A stretch of DNA of 64,000 bases from Melastoma dodecandrum. Its lineage: Eukaryota; Streptophyta; Magnoliopsida; Myrtales; Melastomataceae. Positions 9,163 through 21,274 of this stretch are shown in pieces. A program made the position numbers and the translations under genes. The first letter of the stretch is position 1. The number at the start of each line of letters is the position of its first letter. The notes under the pieces were generated by a model. The model saw nothing but the letters and a program-made list of their open reading frames with translations, was not told the origin of the DNA and made no database searches. Location of the stretch: the NCBI GenBank assembly GCA_029817715.1, contig JARUPY010000538.1, forward strand, positions 8,122,001 through 8,186,000, given 5' to 3'.

Positions 9163-11104
9163 ATGGCGGCTGGGGACACAGCCGACTGTCTGATGATCGT
9201 GTCGGGACTATCGGAGGAGAAGATGATGGAGATGACTTTTGGTTTAGCAGATGAGGTTGGTCAACTTTTCAGGATGTACGGACTGGTACACGGATTCTCT
9301 ACGAGGAAAAATGTCATACGACGTCGCCGAAGCGCGAGCCCGTAATGCATAGTTGGGTATGCTCGCGAGAAGGCCATCCGAGGAGAAGATCCGCCGTTGA
9401 CGGGTCATCGCGAATGAGGCCGTCCACGAGGTCAGGCTGTCCCTGCGAGGTTAGAACCGCAAAGGACACCAACGGTCGTTGGTATATCACAGTAGCGAAT
9501 TTATCTCACAATCACGTGTTGGTGCCTGGCCCTCTATCGTGTTTCATGTGCGAAAGGCGAGCAGTGACTGATGAGGACATGGCAGCCATGAATGGAATGT
9601 TAAGCGTAGGTTTCAGGCAATGCGACATTATGCGTCTGCTGGTTTACGCTTCTGGAGGGCACGAACGGGTGGGCTTCTTAATGAAAGACATGAACAATCG
9701 CAAGCGGAAGGATGAAAGATCTGGAAGTTGCTCGATGTTTGATGTTGGATATGCATATCTACTATCCAGACAAGGTTGCGATCAAGGCATGTCATTGGTG
9801 ACAGCTATTGAGGACGGCGAAGTCGTCCGTATGTACTGGTCAGACACAAAATCTAAGTTGGAATACAACGCATTCGGGGACGTTGTCGCTTTAGATTCAA
9901 CCTTCAAGACGAATGCATATGGTATGCAAATGTTTGTCATCGTCGGAGTCAACAACCATCACCAGACCATTGTCTTCGGGGCCGCCTTAATGGCTTCTGA
10001 GTCAGTAGAGGATTACACTTGGCTTTTAAGTACTCACGGCGAGGTTATGGGGTCCAAAGTACCTATCAGCGTTGTCACCAATGCCGATAGATCGATGATC
10101 GCCGCCGTATGAGAAACGTGGCCAACAGCCAGACACCGTCTTTGCCTTTGGCACATGAGTCGCAATATTGTCCGTAGGGTACATGATCCGACGCTGAGAC
10201 GATGCATCTCTGCCTTCATGTACAATTCGAAGTCCATCGATGAGGTAGAGCAAGAGTGGGAGGATATGATGAAAAATACTGGGTCGGTTAACATTCGCTG
10301 GCTACAACAGCTGTACGATAGCAGACGAATGTGGTGGATGACGTATTGTCAAGGACATTTCTGGGCTACTCTTAGGAGCACGCAGCGTTGCGAAGGGATG
10401 CACGCATTAGTGAAAATGTACCTGAAGACGAAGCACAAAGTGCACGAATTTTTACATCACTACGAGCGAGCCGTCACAGACCTGCGCCATAAGGAAAGTA
10501 TGGCGGATTACAATTCGACATGTAAGGCATATCAATTGCGAACCATGTTGCACAGCCTCGAGGCGGACGCAAGTGGATCTACACTCTAGCATCGTTTCGT
10601 AAGGTTTATTTGCAGATCCAGAAGGAAGCATTGTTCTTCGTCGAAGGTATGATAGATGGCAATATTAATCGAGTATATCGGCTGCGAAGTTACGACCAGG
10701 CATCACTGGGGCCTGAAGTTTATTCAGCCAAACATCGTCCGTCGTTGAGCTGTAGTTGCGTACATTTCGAAACGTACGGACTGCCTTGCGCACATATGTT
10801 CCACATTATGAAGATCGAAGGCGTCAAGTCCATCCCACCGCCGCTCGTGCTGCAACGTTGGACAAAGGGAGCACGATTATCATATTCTTCTATCGCAGGC
10901 GGCTCCGGGCACGACGCGACTACTGAAGAATTTAGACAAGGTATTCTTATGACGGCGTGCGGTCATTTATGTTTTCTTGGAGGCAAAACTGAAGCCGCCT
11001 ACGTGCAAGTCCGCAAGTCCATACAAGAATTGACGGTAACTCTTGAAAGTATGGAGGTGTCTGACGGCAAGGCAAGTCCGTTCCGAGGTGACAAGGGTAA
11101 ATGA
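9163..11104 (+). pseudogene. mudrA-like: MULE-1 transposase (FAR1 domain + MULE DDE + SWIM), broken
   Basis: Encodes the transposase that would cut at the TIRs. The order is a FAR1-type N-terminal DNA-binding domain (about 9220-9530, with CSREG and a terminal SHNHVL), the MULE transposase core (about 9600-10400) and a SWIM zinc finger (CSCVHFETYGLPCAH, about 10752-10797). Catalytic residues are visible: Asp in ALDSTF (codon 9894), Asp in NADRSM (codon 10086) and Glu in CEGMH (codon 10392). The CLWHM motif is also present. Lesions are a frameshift near 9325, an in-frame TGA at 10110-10112, and a frameshift near 10570 with TAG at 10587-10589. An intron could explain one frame change, but no good splice pair was seen. 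Start chosen at the first ATG in the FAR1 frame. Confidence 0.9.
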
Positions 11105-11720
11105 AAGAAGGCGCTTCTGGGGTGCGAATCACTGCCGACTATGTCAAGGTTTAATCAATATGGTATTTGCAATATGGAAACGGATAAATTAAACACAATT
11201 TCGGAGTTCACTACAACTGCAATGCAAGAAGCCAGTCTAGACGAGGGAAAGTCCGTTGTCGGCCAGATGAATATATAAGCCCCAGGTATTTACAATGTCT
11301 GCCGTACAGTGTGCACAACGACAAAAAATTTTTTGTGCTACTACGACGGCATCCTATTACGGAACAGTACTAACAAAACCTGTCGGACATCTGAGGTAGT
11401 TGTTGGAGGTCCAACCTTTTTGTGGCAGCTTTCAATGATCCGTTACTTACAGATGCTACTATGTACACCACTGCTACTGTCAGATGTAAGCTAGCTTTTC
11501 TTAGTTGGGGTAATCCTTTCGCTGTGCGTGCCCTCTGCTTTCGGCGATCCTCATCTTACCCAGCACCATGCTCTTCAGTCCGTTTCCCGGCCACTTGATC
11601 AGACTTATCGCAAGACGAAACCTGTCTAAATCGCGCACACGCTGCAAGCCGCAATAACAATGGTTCTCATCAAATGCTTATACATGAAGTCCCTGTTATA
11701 CAATTATTTTTCCCGCTGCG
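11105..11720. other. Convergent 3' region, transposase / Ulp1 protease
   Basis: The transposase (plus) and the protease (minus) end toward each other here, so this roughly 600-bp stretch should hold both 3' UTRs and polyadenylation signals. No further ORF is supported; a 61-codon plus-strand frame at 11309 has no recognisable feature. Confidence 0.5.
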
Positions 11721-14700
11721 TTAGCTCACCACGTCTGCAAGACCCTCTGTTGGGTCCGACATGGACATGAACTTCATGACGAAAATTCCACAATCAGCGC
11801 TAAAAAACATATAAAGAAATCAGTGTTTTCATGTCTATAATTCATTGTTGTGGGTTAACAATACTTACGCGTTGCCCAACATGAACTGTTGGGGGACGTA
11901 AGCCGGGCAACGAACGGGCCATGAACATATGTCCGGAACAGTGCGCGCACTCGATTGCTGGGCATTCTCATCCAAAATAACCTTCAGCAGGGTCAGCACT
12001 CGAACATGCAGGTCCATTCTCCCATGGACGTTCGATGCTCCCTTATTCATCGTGTCAAGTACTAGTACTTCGGCTGCGCGAAAGTTCACCACCTGTAGGC
12101 ACCAGTGTGACTCCGATAGACACACCGGTATGTATATCTGTAAATGAAATTATAAGCAAATGTACAAAGAAGAGAACGATGAAATTGGTGGTACATCATG
12201 AAAACATTTAACTTACCAACTGGACGCAATCATTGGATCCGATGTTGGGCTTGAACAATTTTAGAAGATTCTGCCGATCGTCGATAGTGATCACTGGCAT
12301 CTTTGCGGCGCTATAATTACGGGATGCAAGGTTCTGCCCAATGACGATAACTTCATATTCAATTTGTCAATGATCGTAATTTGTATGTTACAATGATTTC
12401 GACATACCCCCAACCAGCTAGAGAGATACCATCGCGTGGGTCCGTCGTCCGGTTGGGCGCTGCTCAACATGACCCCGTGGTAGTCGATGATCTGCAATAC
12501 AGATCATCGCTATGAATGTCGTTGCAAGGGACAATTACTAAAGCATTGCATTTCCTAGTGAAGCACATCCGTACGTCGTTCTGTATCCACCTATTTGGTT
12601 TCAGAGTTAGCATTCCATGCCTTGAAAGTTGAAATGCTGACAGAATGTCCCAAACAAAGCAGTTCGCTGCAACAACAAAAATATCATAGCATGATAAAAT
12701 CACAGTGCAGTCAGAATAACGAACCCCTACACTCTCGAGCACATAATAATATACAATGCATAACAAGAAAATCCAACCTGGGATCGAGCAGTTCATTCCA
12801 AGCATAGGACAACAAATTCCAATCTCCCACGTTGAAAGATTTCAACTCTCCTAAATCAACATCTTCCGGAATTAGTTTATCAATGTCCTATAAATTAACA
12901 TATTAACAAACTTCTATAAGACTACTTGGTTAATATCGTTGAATGCTACGCCGACACCCTACACCTACGGGTGAAGAGTGATGATATACCTCCGAAATAT
13001 TATCACGAAGTCTCTTCGATCGCCGGGGCCCTGCCTTATCCGTAACGAAGGGAGATGTCACGTAGACGGACGGCTTACGCGCCGAGGCACGACGTGTCTG
13101 AACTTTATCCGGATTCTTCACCTGATTGGTGGAAGAACTCTCCTATGACAACCGTATTAAACAATAACACGTCAATATAAAGAAACCGGATTAACCGGGT
13201 TTAACAATTAACGAAGTACATCGACGAAACTGAAATGCTATGAACTTATCTGACCTTGTTAACGGCGTGGTGTTGCGCAGGTGGCGATGCGGTTATGTCA
13301 TCGATCCTGTCTTCAACCCGATGCGGCTCCTCGGGTGACACCACCCTCTGTAACACGTCGACTGCCTGTGGCTCTGACAAGCAATCGACGATATCGTTCC
13401 CTGGCCCAGGATTGGCTTGCGGCTGTCCCAGCAGTAGAGTCATTTTGTCGAGAACAGCCATCACCCTTCTTTCCATTGCTTCCGAGCCTTCATTAGATTT
13501 TGGTGAATGCTGTCCGATATCAGCTGTGGGCTGGGAATCGTCCAAGCCCTGGGACTGCAGCAGTGACCCGACTTCAACTACTACCTTCTTCTTCTTAACA
13601 GCAGAAGGGCCTGCTTCAATCAGTGGGTCCGTCTGTTCATTGTCCTCAATTGGCACAGCTCGGTCCACCTCTGGCGTGGTATTGAAGAATTCAGCACCTG
13701 GGGCCGCGACGTCTTCCATCGGCGATTTCTGCGGCTCCACCCTGTCTTATGGCGTCTGCCAGGCCACGAACAATGCTCCGGACCTCTCTGACCTCAAGTA
13801 ACAGTGTGCGTACTTGCCGCTTTAGGTCATCCATGCCGTGCTCCACAAATCGTACACGGAAATCGATGGCCTTCAGCAATATCAACGTTTGGGGATTAGC
13901 ATGTTTCTGAATCATTGTGAACTTAATCGGTTGGAGCTTACTTTATGTTTTACCTTTACGTTCTGCAGCAGCGTCTGAATGTCGTCGACCTCATCCGGCA
14001 CTGCGCGAGCATCAACGTTACCCGTCTGAGAACACCCCTCAACCTGAATATGTACGAAAAATACAGCCATTGTTCGAAGCTGGCAGTGGCAAAAAGAAAG
14101 TTCAATAAGCCACATCATACCTTCTCAAGGTAAATGTCGTCCGACATTTTCAAACATGCGTGCAACCGGGCATCATCCCACTCCGCACATAACGGGGCCG
14201 TCCGACCAGACATTGAAAGCGGTGATCCTGGTTTACTGACCTTGCAGGCAAAAAATACCTGCACACATATGTGAAAAACATCTTGACATGACGCAGCGGT
14301 AAAAAACGTTGGACGCAATTTTTGCGCGTCCTATGTATTTGGAGGGAAATGCATTACAAACAGAAGTACTTACGATTAGGAGGTGTACGCATCCGCCTAT
14401 GTAACGCGCGCCCTTCTTCAATTTCCACGTCCTCACATAATCGCACAGTGTATCCAACACGTGAGTCGCCCAATCGAAATTCACAATCGATCCCGCGTCA
14501 CTTGTTGACAGTAGATATCCCCTTGGGATGTCAAACGCAGTGCCTGGACAGAGGTAGCACCCCAGGATGAATAGCACCAGCTTGACCTTGAATAGTTCAT
14601 CCGTCGCTTGCCGATCGCGCAACTTCTCCTCGACAGACTTCATTGATATCTGCCCAAGTTTTATGTGCTCCCGTAACTCGGGTCGAACACATTCGAGTGA

Positions 14701-15172
14701 GCCTTTCATTGGAACGGGAGATCCAATACAAGTCATACCCAGAATCGCTTCTATGTCTGTAGGTCTCAACTTGTGTTCCACGTCGTTTATGACAATCACT
14801 CGTCTCGTTGGGTCGAACATCCTCAAGCAGAGCCTCAACGCTCTGTGGTTCATGTTGTGGCTGGCCATGTGTAGTAGCCCCCCGAACCCAACTTCTCTTA
14901 CCACGGCCTTCCTATCCTCGTCGAATGAATTGAAAAGCGCCCACAACTTCTTCGGGCTACACCGTGTGAATATGTAATCCTACGACAATACCAAATGGAG
15001 TTAGCATAAAACCTTATTGCTCCAACTTCTTGGGACGCAGGACGGATGATCGGGAATTCACCTTCTCAAGGCCAGATGACTTGGTCCGTTTACTGGCTGA
15101 CCGATCCGCCGGATCTTCTCTGAAATCTTCCATCTCTTGGTCTTCACGAATATTGATGTCCTCCATATCCAT
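11721..15172 (-). CDS. MULE-1 Ulp1-type cysteine protease (multi-exon)
   Basis: C48/Ulp1-like protease, the family that cleaves SUMO-type precursors. Its role in MULEs is unknown. Exons that join in phase with GT-AG borders: 14979-14374, 14258-14121, 14043-13954, 13921-13255 and 13142-12990. About four shorter exons follow, then 12137-11869 and 11799-11721. A first exon may begin at 15172. The N-terminal part (GFGGLLHMASHNMNHRAL, then DIEAILGM) matches the leader domain of plant transposon Ulp1 proteins; the 13921-13255 exon is a low-complexity linker. Active-site His is in SESHWCLQV, Asp in VLVLDTMN, Cys in ADCGIFVMKF (codon 11792-11790). Exon 13921-13255 is 667 nt, one too many for phase: an extra G near 13743 shifts the frame. 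Without that it would be intact. Confidence 0.82.
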
Positions 15173-15835
15173 GACTGATATACCTAAGCAATCGAGGGTA
15201 TCAATCAATACTGTAATCCGTCCCAAATGGCGAACACACCCACACATAAGCAACAAACATAATAACAAACCCACGCGAACGAAACCACACCAATCCATTC
15301 TAACTATCAAAGAATGGGATTAATCCCTGCCCCAATACGCCCAAGCGAACATCCACAATACCCACGGCACCCACAGTGTACGATTAAACCGTAATCACCC
15401 AAAGCCAGGAGGGAACGACCTTGCCCTAATTACCCACGTCCACGGGAAACCACTTCACCGACCACTTCACCCGTACGAACCCATTACGATCCCGCACCTG
15501 GCGATACCCACAACCACCGCCCCGACGGACCAGCACACCCCACGCAACCACGGCCCGACAGATCGGTAAACCCTAATTTACCCCACTGGAAGCCCCATCC
15601 ATCCCGTACCTACCCATGTACGTACCTTCGTTGTCTGGCCTGATTTCCTGAAGTAGCATCAAAGGGAGGTCACGCGGTCGGGGAGAACAAACTGAAACGC
15701 GAAGAGAAGAATTTGACCTTCCGGGGGAAACTCACCTGAGAATAAGACCAACACTCAGACGAAGTCTTTTGGGGAACGGGGGTTTGTCCAAAATTGTAAT
15801 TTCACGTTGCCGACGGGTTCGGATTTAGGCTCGGT
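15173..15835. other. Region upstream of the Ulp1 gene in MULE-1
   Basis: No convincing coding sequence. It should contain the protease promoter (minus strand) and ends where the right TIR begins. Part of a minus-strand frame (15310-15173) extends upstream of the chosen first exon, but it reads as a hydrophobic chance extension. Confidence 0.4.
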
Positions 15836-15839
15836 TTTT

Positions 15840-16782
15840 TTAGTAGTATACTAAAAACGTACACATTGAAATTAGTTCAGTCAAATAATTTGCGTTTTGT
15901 TATTACTAGCAATGTACTAACTACAGTGTTAGTACATTGTACTAATGGTTACTGTTTTTGTACTAGTACAGTTAGTACAATGTACTAATGGTCACTGTTT
16001 TTGTACTAGTACAGTTAGTACAATGTACTAATGGTCACTGTTTTTGTACTAGTACAGTTAGTACAATGTACTAACCTTTTTTAGTACATTTTTAGTACAT
16101 TACAGGTGTACTAATTGGTACAAAACAGAAACAGTGATTTTTAGTACAATGTACAAAACATTACTAGTACAAAAACAATAACTATTAGTACAATGTACAA
16201 ACCATTACTAGTACACCAACAATACGATTAGTACAATGTACTAAGTGTACTAGTCCAAAACAGTACAATTAGTACAATGTACTAACTGTACTAGTACAAA
16301 AGCAGTGTACATTAGTACATTGTACTACCTGTACTAGTACAAAAACAGTACCCATTAGTACACTTGTAATTACTGACGATGTACTAGCTACAGTGTTAGT
16401 ACATTGTACTACTAGTCACTGTTTTTGTACTAGTAATGGTTAGTACATTGTACTAAAAATCACTGTTACTGTTTTGTACCAATTAGTACACCTGTAATGT
16501 ACTAAAAAAGTTTTGTACATTGTACTAACTGTACTAGTACAAAAATAGTGACCATTAGTACATTGTACTAACTGTACTAGTACAAAAACAGTGACCATTA
16601 GTACATTGTACTAACTGTACTAGTACAAAAACAGTACCCATTAGTACATTGTATTAACACTGTAGTTAGTACATCGTTAGTAATAACAAGTGTACTAATT
16701 GGTGTTAGTACATTGTACTAAATCAGGGTCGAAATTAATACAATGTGGGGGACGTCCCCCGCACGGGACGTTAGCCGCTCCC
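15840..16782 (-). repeat. MULE-1 right terminal inverted repeat (expanded)
   Basis: The outer end GGGAGCGGCTAACG (read on minus) mirrors the left end. The arm is about 940 bp against about 530 bp on the left because the AGTACATTGTACTA / ACTAGTACAAAAACAGT units have been amplified. It is also an internal palindrome: the unit starting near 15899 recurs inverted near 16690 and again direct near 16368. Confidence 0.9.
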
Positions 16783-16791
16783 CTCATTTGT
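16783..16791 (+). repeat. Target-site duplication, right copy (MULE-1)
   Basis: CTCATTTGT, identical to 4743-4751. Confidence 0.93.
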
Positions 16792-18600
16792 GGGTAGGGG
16801 TTGCGGTGTGTTGTTAAGGAATGAACTTATCATGTACTCGTGTGTGAGACCGATCTGTATTAAATGTGTGTAACGGGGCCTTAAGGGTAACTCAAGAAGG
16901 GAAAACCGAGAAGGGAAGGGATCATTTTGGTAAGAGCCCAACTAAAATGGTAATTGTACGAACGGACACCACACTCTAGATCAAACTTAGAAAGTTAATT
17001 ATTACTTGATGGTGACGATTTCGAAGTGCACATAGTCCCTTTTCTCACCCCGACCCTTAAGCATGGGGTAAGTGTCGGAAGGGAAGGTAAAAGTGCCTTA
17101 ATACCAAAAGGATAAAAAATGGTCGTAAGGTAGGGACCGGGAACAAGTAGGGACGCGCAAAAATAATTGTAGGTAAGGAAAGGAATGAACGGGACTAAGG
17201 TGAGATTTTATGCTTATGAACTAAAGGAGGAATTACGGGAACCGACGTCTTTCACTTCTTAGACGCTAACAAAGAATGACTAAAATCACGTAGGAAGGAG
17301 GGGGAATCGGGAAGATACTCAGGTATGATGTAAAGCAACTCAAGTGATTAAATAGAAAAAGTAAGATTGATGAGATGAACCCAAATATTTAGTCACCCAA
17401 GGGTGGCAGTAATATCAACGCTTTCGATATATTGAATAATGTGGTCCGAACCACGAAAGTACGGGGTGAGTTAGAGGAACGTTGATGTCTAGTGACGAAA
17501 ATAGAATGGAATGATAAGATCGGAAGGTAGTTTAAAGAAGACTGTGAGTAAATACAAAAAGAGAAAATTGAGTAATCAGGAAACCTTACAGGTGGGATTG
17601 TGTACGAGCCAGCAAGATTGTAATGTTAAGCCACGAAAGTGAGTAAAGGTGTGGCCGGGTAGTTTGGAGAAATTTTGAACGTGTGCGGCGTTCTTGAGGC
17701 ATCAAGGTCAAGGGTGAGCATGTGAGTAAGGATCACCTAAGGAGAGAGTGACGGATAGAAAGCATTGTTGTATGACGGACATGGAGCTGTCCGGGAAAGA
17801 AGAAAAAGGACACTTTCGGACGAGGGGGCTTGTGATGTATTTGGGGCACGAGAAATGTATTGACTCCACGGCTGGAATGAGGACCCGGAGGTAAAACAAG
17901 GGGAAGAGATTTGAATCATGAATCTGCCTCGAAAAGCCCATGGGAGAATGGGCCGTATGACCAGACGATATGTGCCCCGATAAATGGCCGGATGAGAACA
18001 AGGGCGGACGAGGCCCTTGGGTGAGATGATCGGAGGGATGTCTCCGCGATCGGGGGAAGGAATTTACTGGTTGGGGCGGAAGAAATGTTTCCGCGGAGCC
18101 GAAAATGGGGCCAACATGGTACGCCCGGGTAAGAGTCCTCATGAGAGAAATGAGAGCTCATCAATCATCGGAAACCGTTGAGAATGTTGGATTCACGAGG
18201 AAGGCTTGGATAGGACTAAGGATACGGTATGAACAAGACATTGGATATGTATTTAGCCTCCTAGACCGATAGTGGGTGTGTGTCTTGCAGGTTGCAGGGA
18301 GTTCTGCATTTGCTTAGTTAAGGAAGGGTGTTGTACTATTTGAAACCAACTCAATCAATATGTAAAAACAACCGTAATACCACATTTGATTAATAAAATC
18401 GAGTTCACGCTTTCTGTAATTAACTAGTGAAAGTTTAGAGCTTCTTACCAGGTCAGTGGTAGTCAAGCATTCCTAGCTATTAAATGACTATTATTGAGCG
18501 CGCGACTTTCATGGGTAAATCCAAGTGACCACTCATCCATCATCCTTGGTAAATCATGGGTGCCTACTATACTCTCGAGCATGTGATTCTGGTGAGTTCA
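16792..18600. other. Unassigned purine-rich region
   Basis: Plus strand is strongly G+A-rich with short minus-strand ORFs but no recognisable domain. It is the original right neighbour of 4742. Texture resembles a long LTR or untranslated region of a gypsy element, similar in strand asymmetry to the minus strand of 22.9-26.3 kb, but I could not align the two. Confidence 0.35.
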
Positions 18601-19060
18601 TATATGTCATTCCCAATGTGCACACTGTTCATACATATCAGTGCAATGTTAGTATATGTGGGCCTAAATTTCTTACACGACGTTTTATTGTTTGTACATG
18701 TAGGTCATGTTTTGTACATGCCAGTTGATTGTTGATGCATGTCACCATTTTTTCATTTATGTTAGATAATTGTACACACGTAACTCTTATTTTCGTATAT
18801 GTCAATTGATTGTTTATACATGTAACCCTAATTTTTGTACGTAATTAGTGCTTAAACATGTCAGCGTCAAATTCATACACTTAACTCTATATGTATGAAC
18901 AATTAAATGAAATATACGAAAACAAGAGTTAAAAGGATGATCTGTACAAACAATTAACTGACATGTACAAAAATAAGGGTTGAATATATGAACAGATAAT
19001 TGACATGCACAAAAAAAAGTAATACGTTTTGTACCAAATTTGTAGGCCAATTATATCCAT
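18600..19060. repeat. Foldback of diverged TGTACATGTCA-type units
   Basis: Repeated units around TTTTGTACATGTCA and TTGATTGTT run on the plus strand from about 18690 to 18860 and in the opposite orientation from about 18890 to 19020, giving an imperfect hairpin centred near 18870. No terminal repeat or target duplication was established, so the class (MITE or other foldback) is open. Nothing else was seen between here and 19315. Confidence 0.5.
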
Positions 19061-19315
19061 CTAAACAAGTATATTGCACGCATATAAGTAGTTCAACCAC
19101 AAACTACTCAATAAGTACAATCTTGGATTATTGTCATATAATCAAAGTCTATATTTGAAAATGGTTTACATGCTCAGGGACTCTACATCGTCTCATCCTA
19201 ATAAATCCAAGACTTCATATTATTCTTTAAGTATTGTAAACACAGTTCGACATACTTTTGCAAAAGGTTTTTCATACGAATATACCCGACATGTTGAACG
19301 AACTTTCATGCATGA

Positions 19316-19600
19316 CATAGAGGCTCATTACTCTGGGGATAGAGTTGTTCTTGTGCTTTTGGAGGAAAGGAAAACGAACATAGAGTGAGAACGAGAAGTA
19401 GAGCAATCGACAACGAGACCCACGTGGGTTTGGCGGGGGAATAGCTTTGAGAGGTAGCCGTGGCCAGAGTGAAGAACACTTCGTAGTTTGGGGTTCCAAA
19501 CCAGGTGGTTTTGGGTTGAGGGTTAAAGGAAGGCATACTTGGTTCTCGAGCGTCCACCAAATCGTAGGGTTGTAGGGAGTCACGAGGGAGTTGTAATCGA
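19316..19600. repeat. Dispersed repeat A, copy 1
   Basis: Matches 35893-36150 in the same orientation. Shared anchors include ATAGAGTTGTTCTTGT, a TTTTGGAGGAAAGGAAAACG block and CCCACGTGGGTTTGGCGG. CCACGTGG is also a palindromic G-box core. Divergence is considerable. On the minus strand it resembles a gene leader, but no product is recognisable. Confidence 0.6.
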
Positions 19601-19681
19601 GGTACGGACCTCATCCTCTAACCCCGTTCATCGTCCTTCCCTCCGTAGATCATGTTCCTTAGTTGAACCTTCCCCTCATTG

Positions 19682-19686
19682 TCCAT
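19682..19686 (+). repeat. Possible target duplication TCCAT before the plus-strand LTR
   Basis: TCCAT directly precedes the LTR at 19687. Read on the minus strand, the same five bases directly follow the end of the inverted LTR (27128-27124). See the inversion finding. Confidence 0.45.
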
Positions 19687-21248
19687 TGTAATACCTCAAA
19701 TTCGCAAATCTTCAAACATTATCTTAGTAGGAGAAAAAAAATCTTCAAACTAGGATCTCCAAACCCTTGATACTAGGAAACAAAATCACAAAAAATCTGG
19801 AAAAATGATCAAATATCACACAAAATCCGGAAAAAATCACAAAAATTAGAAAAATTCTATAAAAACTCACATAAAATCGGCACTGTTAGCTTCCTATAAA
19901 TAAGACAGACCTTCAACCCTCAGACATGGATCGATACAGAGGGAGATAGAGACAGTCCTCTGACATTACTTCTCCCCTCCTTGGGAAACCAAAGGCCAAC
20001 TCCTCCCTCACACATAGAAATCGGAGGCCAACATTTCTTTAAACACAAAACCGGAGCAAAAAATTATCCCCCTGCAGGGTTGATGGGCAAAAGCCTCTTG
20101 ACCAGCCGGCACCCTTCTTTCCGACTCTACTCCTGTCACAGCCACAATCAAAGCACCAGCTCTAAGGCAGCCTTCTAACGGACACCCCGACGTCCATCTT
20201 CCTCCTTGGACAATCTCGGGGCGAGGTAACCCCTCGGTCAGTCTTTTTACTTATAATCACGCAGCCACTCTTTCACATTAGAGCATGGCTGACCACATTC
20301 CCAATTTGTTTTAATCATCACATGTGGCGTGAAACGCAAACCAAGCATTGATGGAGCAAGACAACCTCGGCCAGAATGGAGGAAAGGCAGTCGACGGACC
20401 TTAACTTTCACGTTCGATGTCGGATCGATGCGAAATCAGATGATCGAACGAGAACTTCGAGGGATTCAACGTGACGAATCCTGAAGGTCGGAGGAGATGG
20501 AGCACAAGAAAGGAGGCGCGATGGAAGGTTTCACTAGAGCGGCCCCGACCGACAATTTGCAATTGACGAGTTGATATATCGGCTGCCTCATTGTACATGA
20601 GGGAGGTGCGGGCCTTCTGAATTTTCTTTCTTTTTCGCTTGTAACGGGCTATGGACCTAAGTGCATAGGGCCACGGTCACCATCCTTCCCCATTCCCTTT
20701 GATCTAAATGATTAATTTGCGGGTGTTTACATGCTTTAGGCCCATAGGTTTTATGCCGCATGTGATATTTTTAATCCAACACGAGTTCAGACCTAAAAGT
20801 CCGAATCGAGTCCAATGCCCGTAAACAAAGACAGTTTTTTGAGCAACGCCCGTAAAAGTTAAGAAATAGGGATCCCCGAAACAACGGTTTTTCCAACTTA
20901 AACCATTTTATGATTAAGTCGGTGGCGACTCTGTAATAGCTTACCTAGGTTAAGCAACATCAACCGTTTTCTTACGGAGCCATCTTGGATGAGGGAAGGC
21001 GACGCGAGTTGCTCCCGATTTTCCCGAAGATTCCTTTCTGGGATCATGCTCCGATTCTCGCTTGTCGCCTTCAGACAATCGAGTGAGAGCCCAAGTAGGC
21101 CCCATTAGGAATCAAGGGAGGATCAACCCCGTTCTTTTCCGTAGTGCTTTGACGTCGACCAGAGGAGCATCCGGGGAACGGGCCTCAGATCCTCGTGTCG
21201 TTCGAACCGCCATCGCATGCCGCGAGGTAACTGAAGGACGGGCGTACA
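19687..21248 (+). repeat. Tat/Ogre-like gypsy LTR (plus, 5' LTR)
   Basis: About 1,562 bp from TGTAATACC to CA. TATAAATA lies at 19895-19902. It is homologous, in opposite orientation, to 27129-28746. The primer-binding site follows 7 nt after the end, so this is a 5' LTR. Short ORFs within it are not genes. Confidence 0.82.
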
Positions 21249-21255
21249 TCCCGAA

Positions 21256-21274
21256 TGGCGAATCTACTGGGGAC
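21256..21274 (+). other. Primer-binding site of the Tat/Ogre-like element
   Basis: TGGCGAATCTACTGGGGAC resembles the TGGCGACTCCxCTGGGGAC primer site (tRNA-Arg type) usual in Ogre/Tat elements, with a few substitutions. Confidence 0.75.

Larger units (their letters stand above)
4752..16782 (+). mobile_element. MULE-1: complete 12-kb Mutator-like element
   Basis: The element is 12,031 bp with terminal inverted repeats starting GGGAGCGGCTAACG and an exact 9-bp target duplication. Its gene content is two tandem copies of an unrecognised minus-strand gene (8316-5296), a FAR1/MULE transposase on the plus strand (9163-11104) and a Ulp1-type cysteine protease on the minus strand (15172-11721). MULEs carrying Ulp1-like genes are known in plants (the Kaonashi/KI-MULE and CUMULE type). 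The transposase has two frameshifts and one nonsense codon, so this copy is probably not autonomous now, but the intact termini and duplication argue for a fairly recent insertion. Confidence 0.93.

Noticed and set aside
13256..13801. 181-codon plus-strand ORF
   Set aside because: It is the antisense shadow of the long low-complexity exon of the minus-strand Ulp1 gene, whose splicing phase and homology are clear.
15840..16782. Regular short repeats that could be mistaken for a CRISPR array or satellite
   Set aside because: The units are palindromic, unequal in spacing, occur in both orientations and form the end of a MULE in plant DNA.
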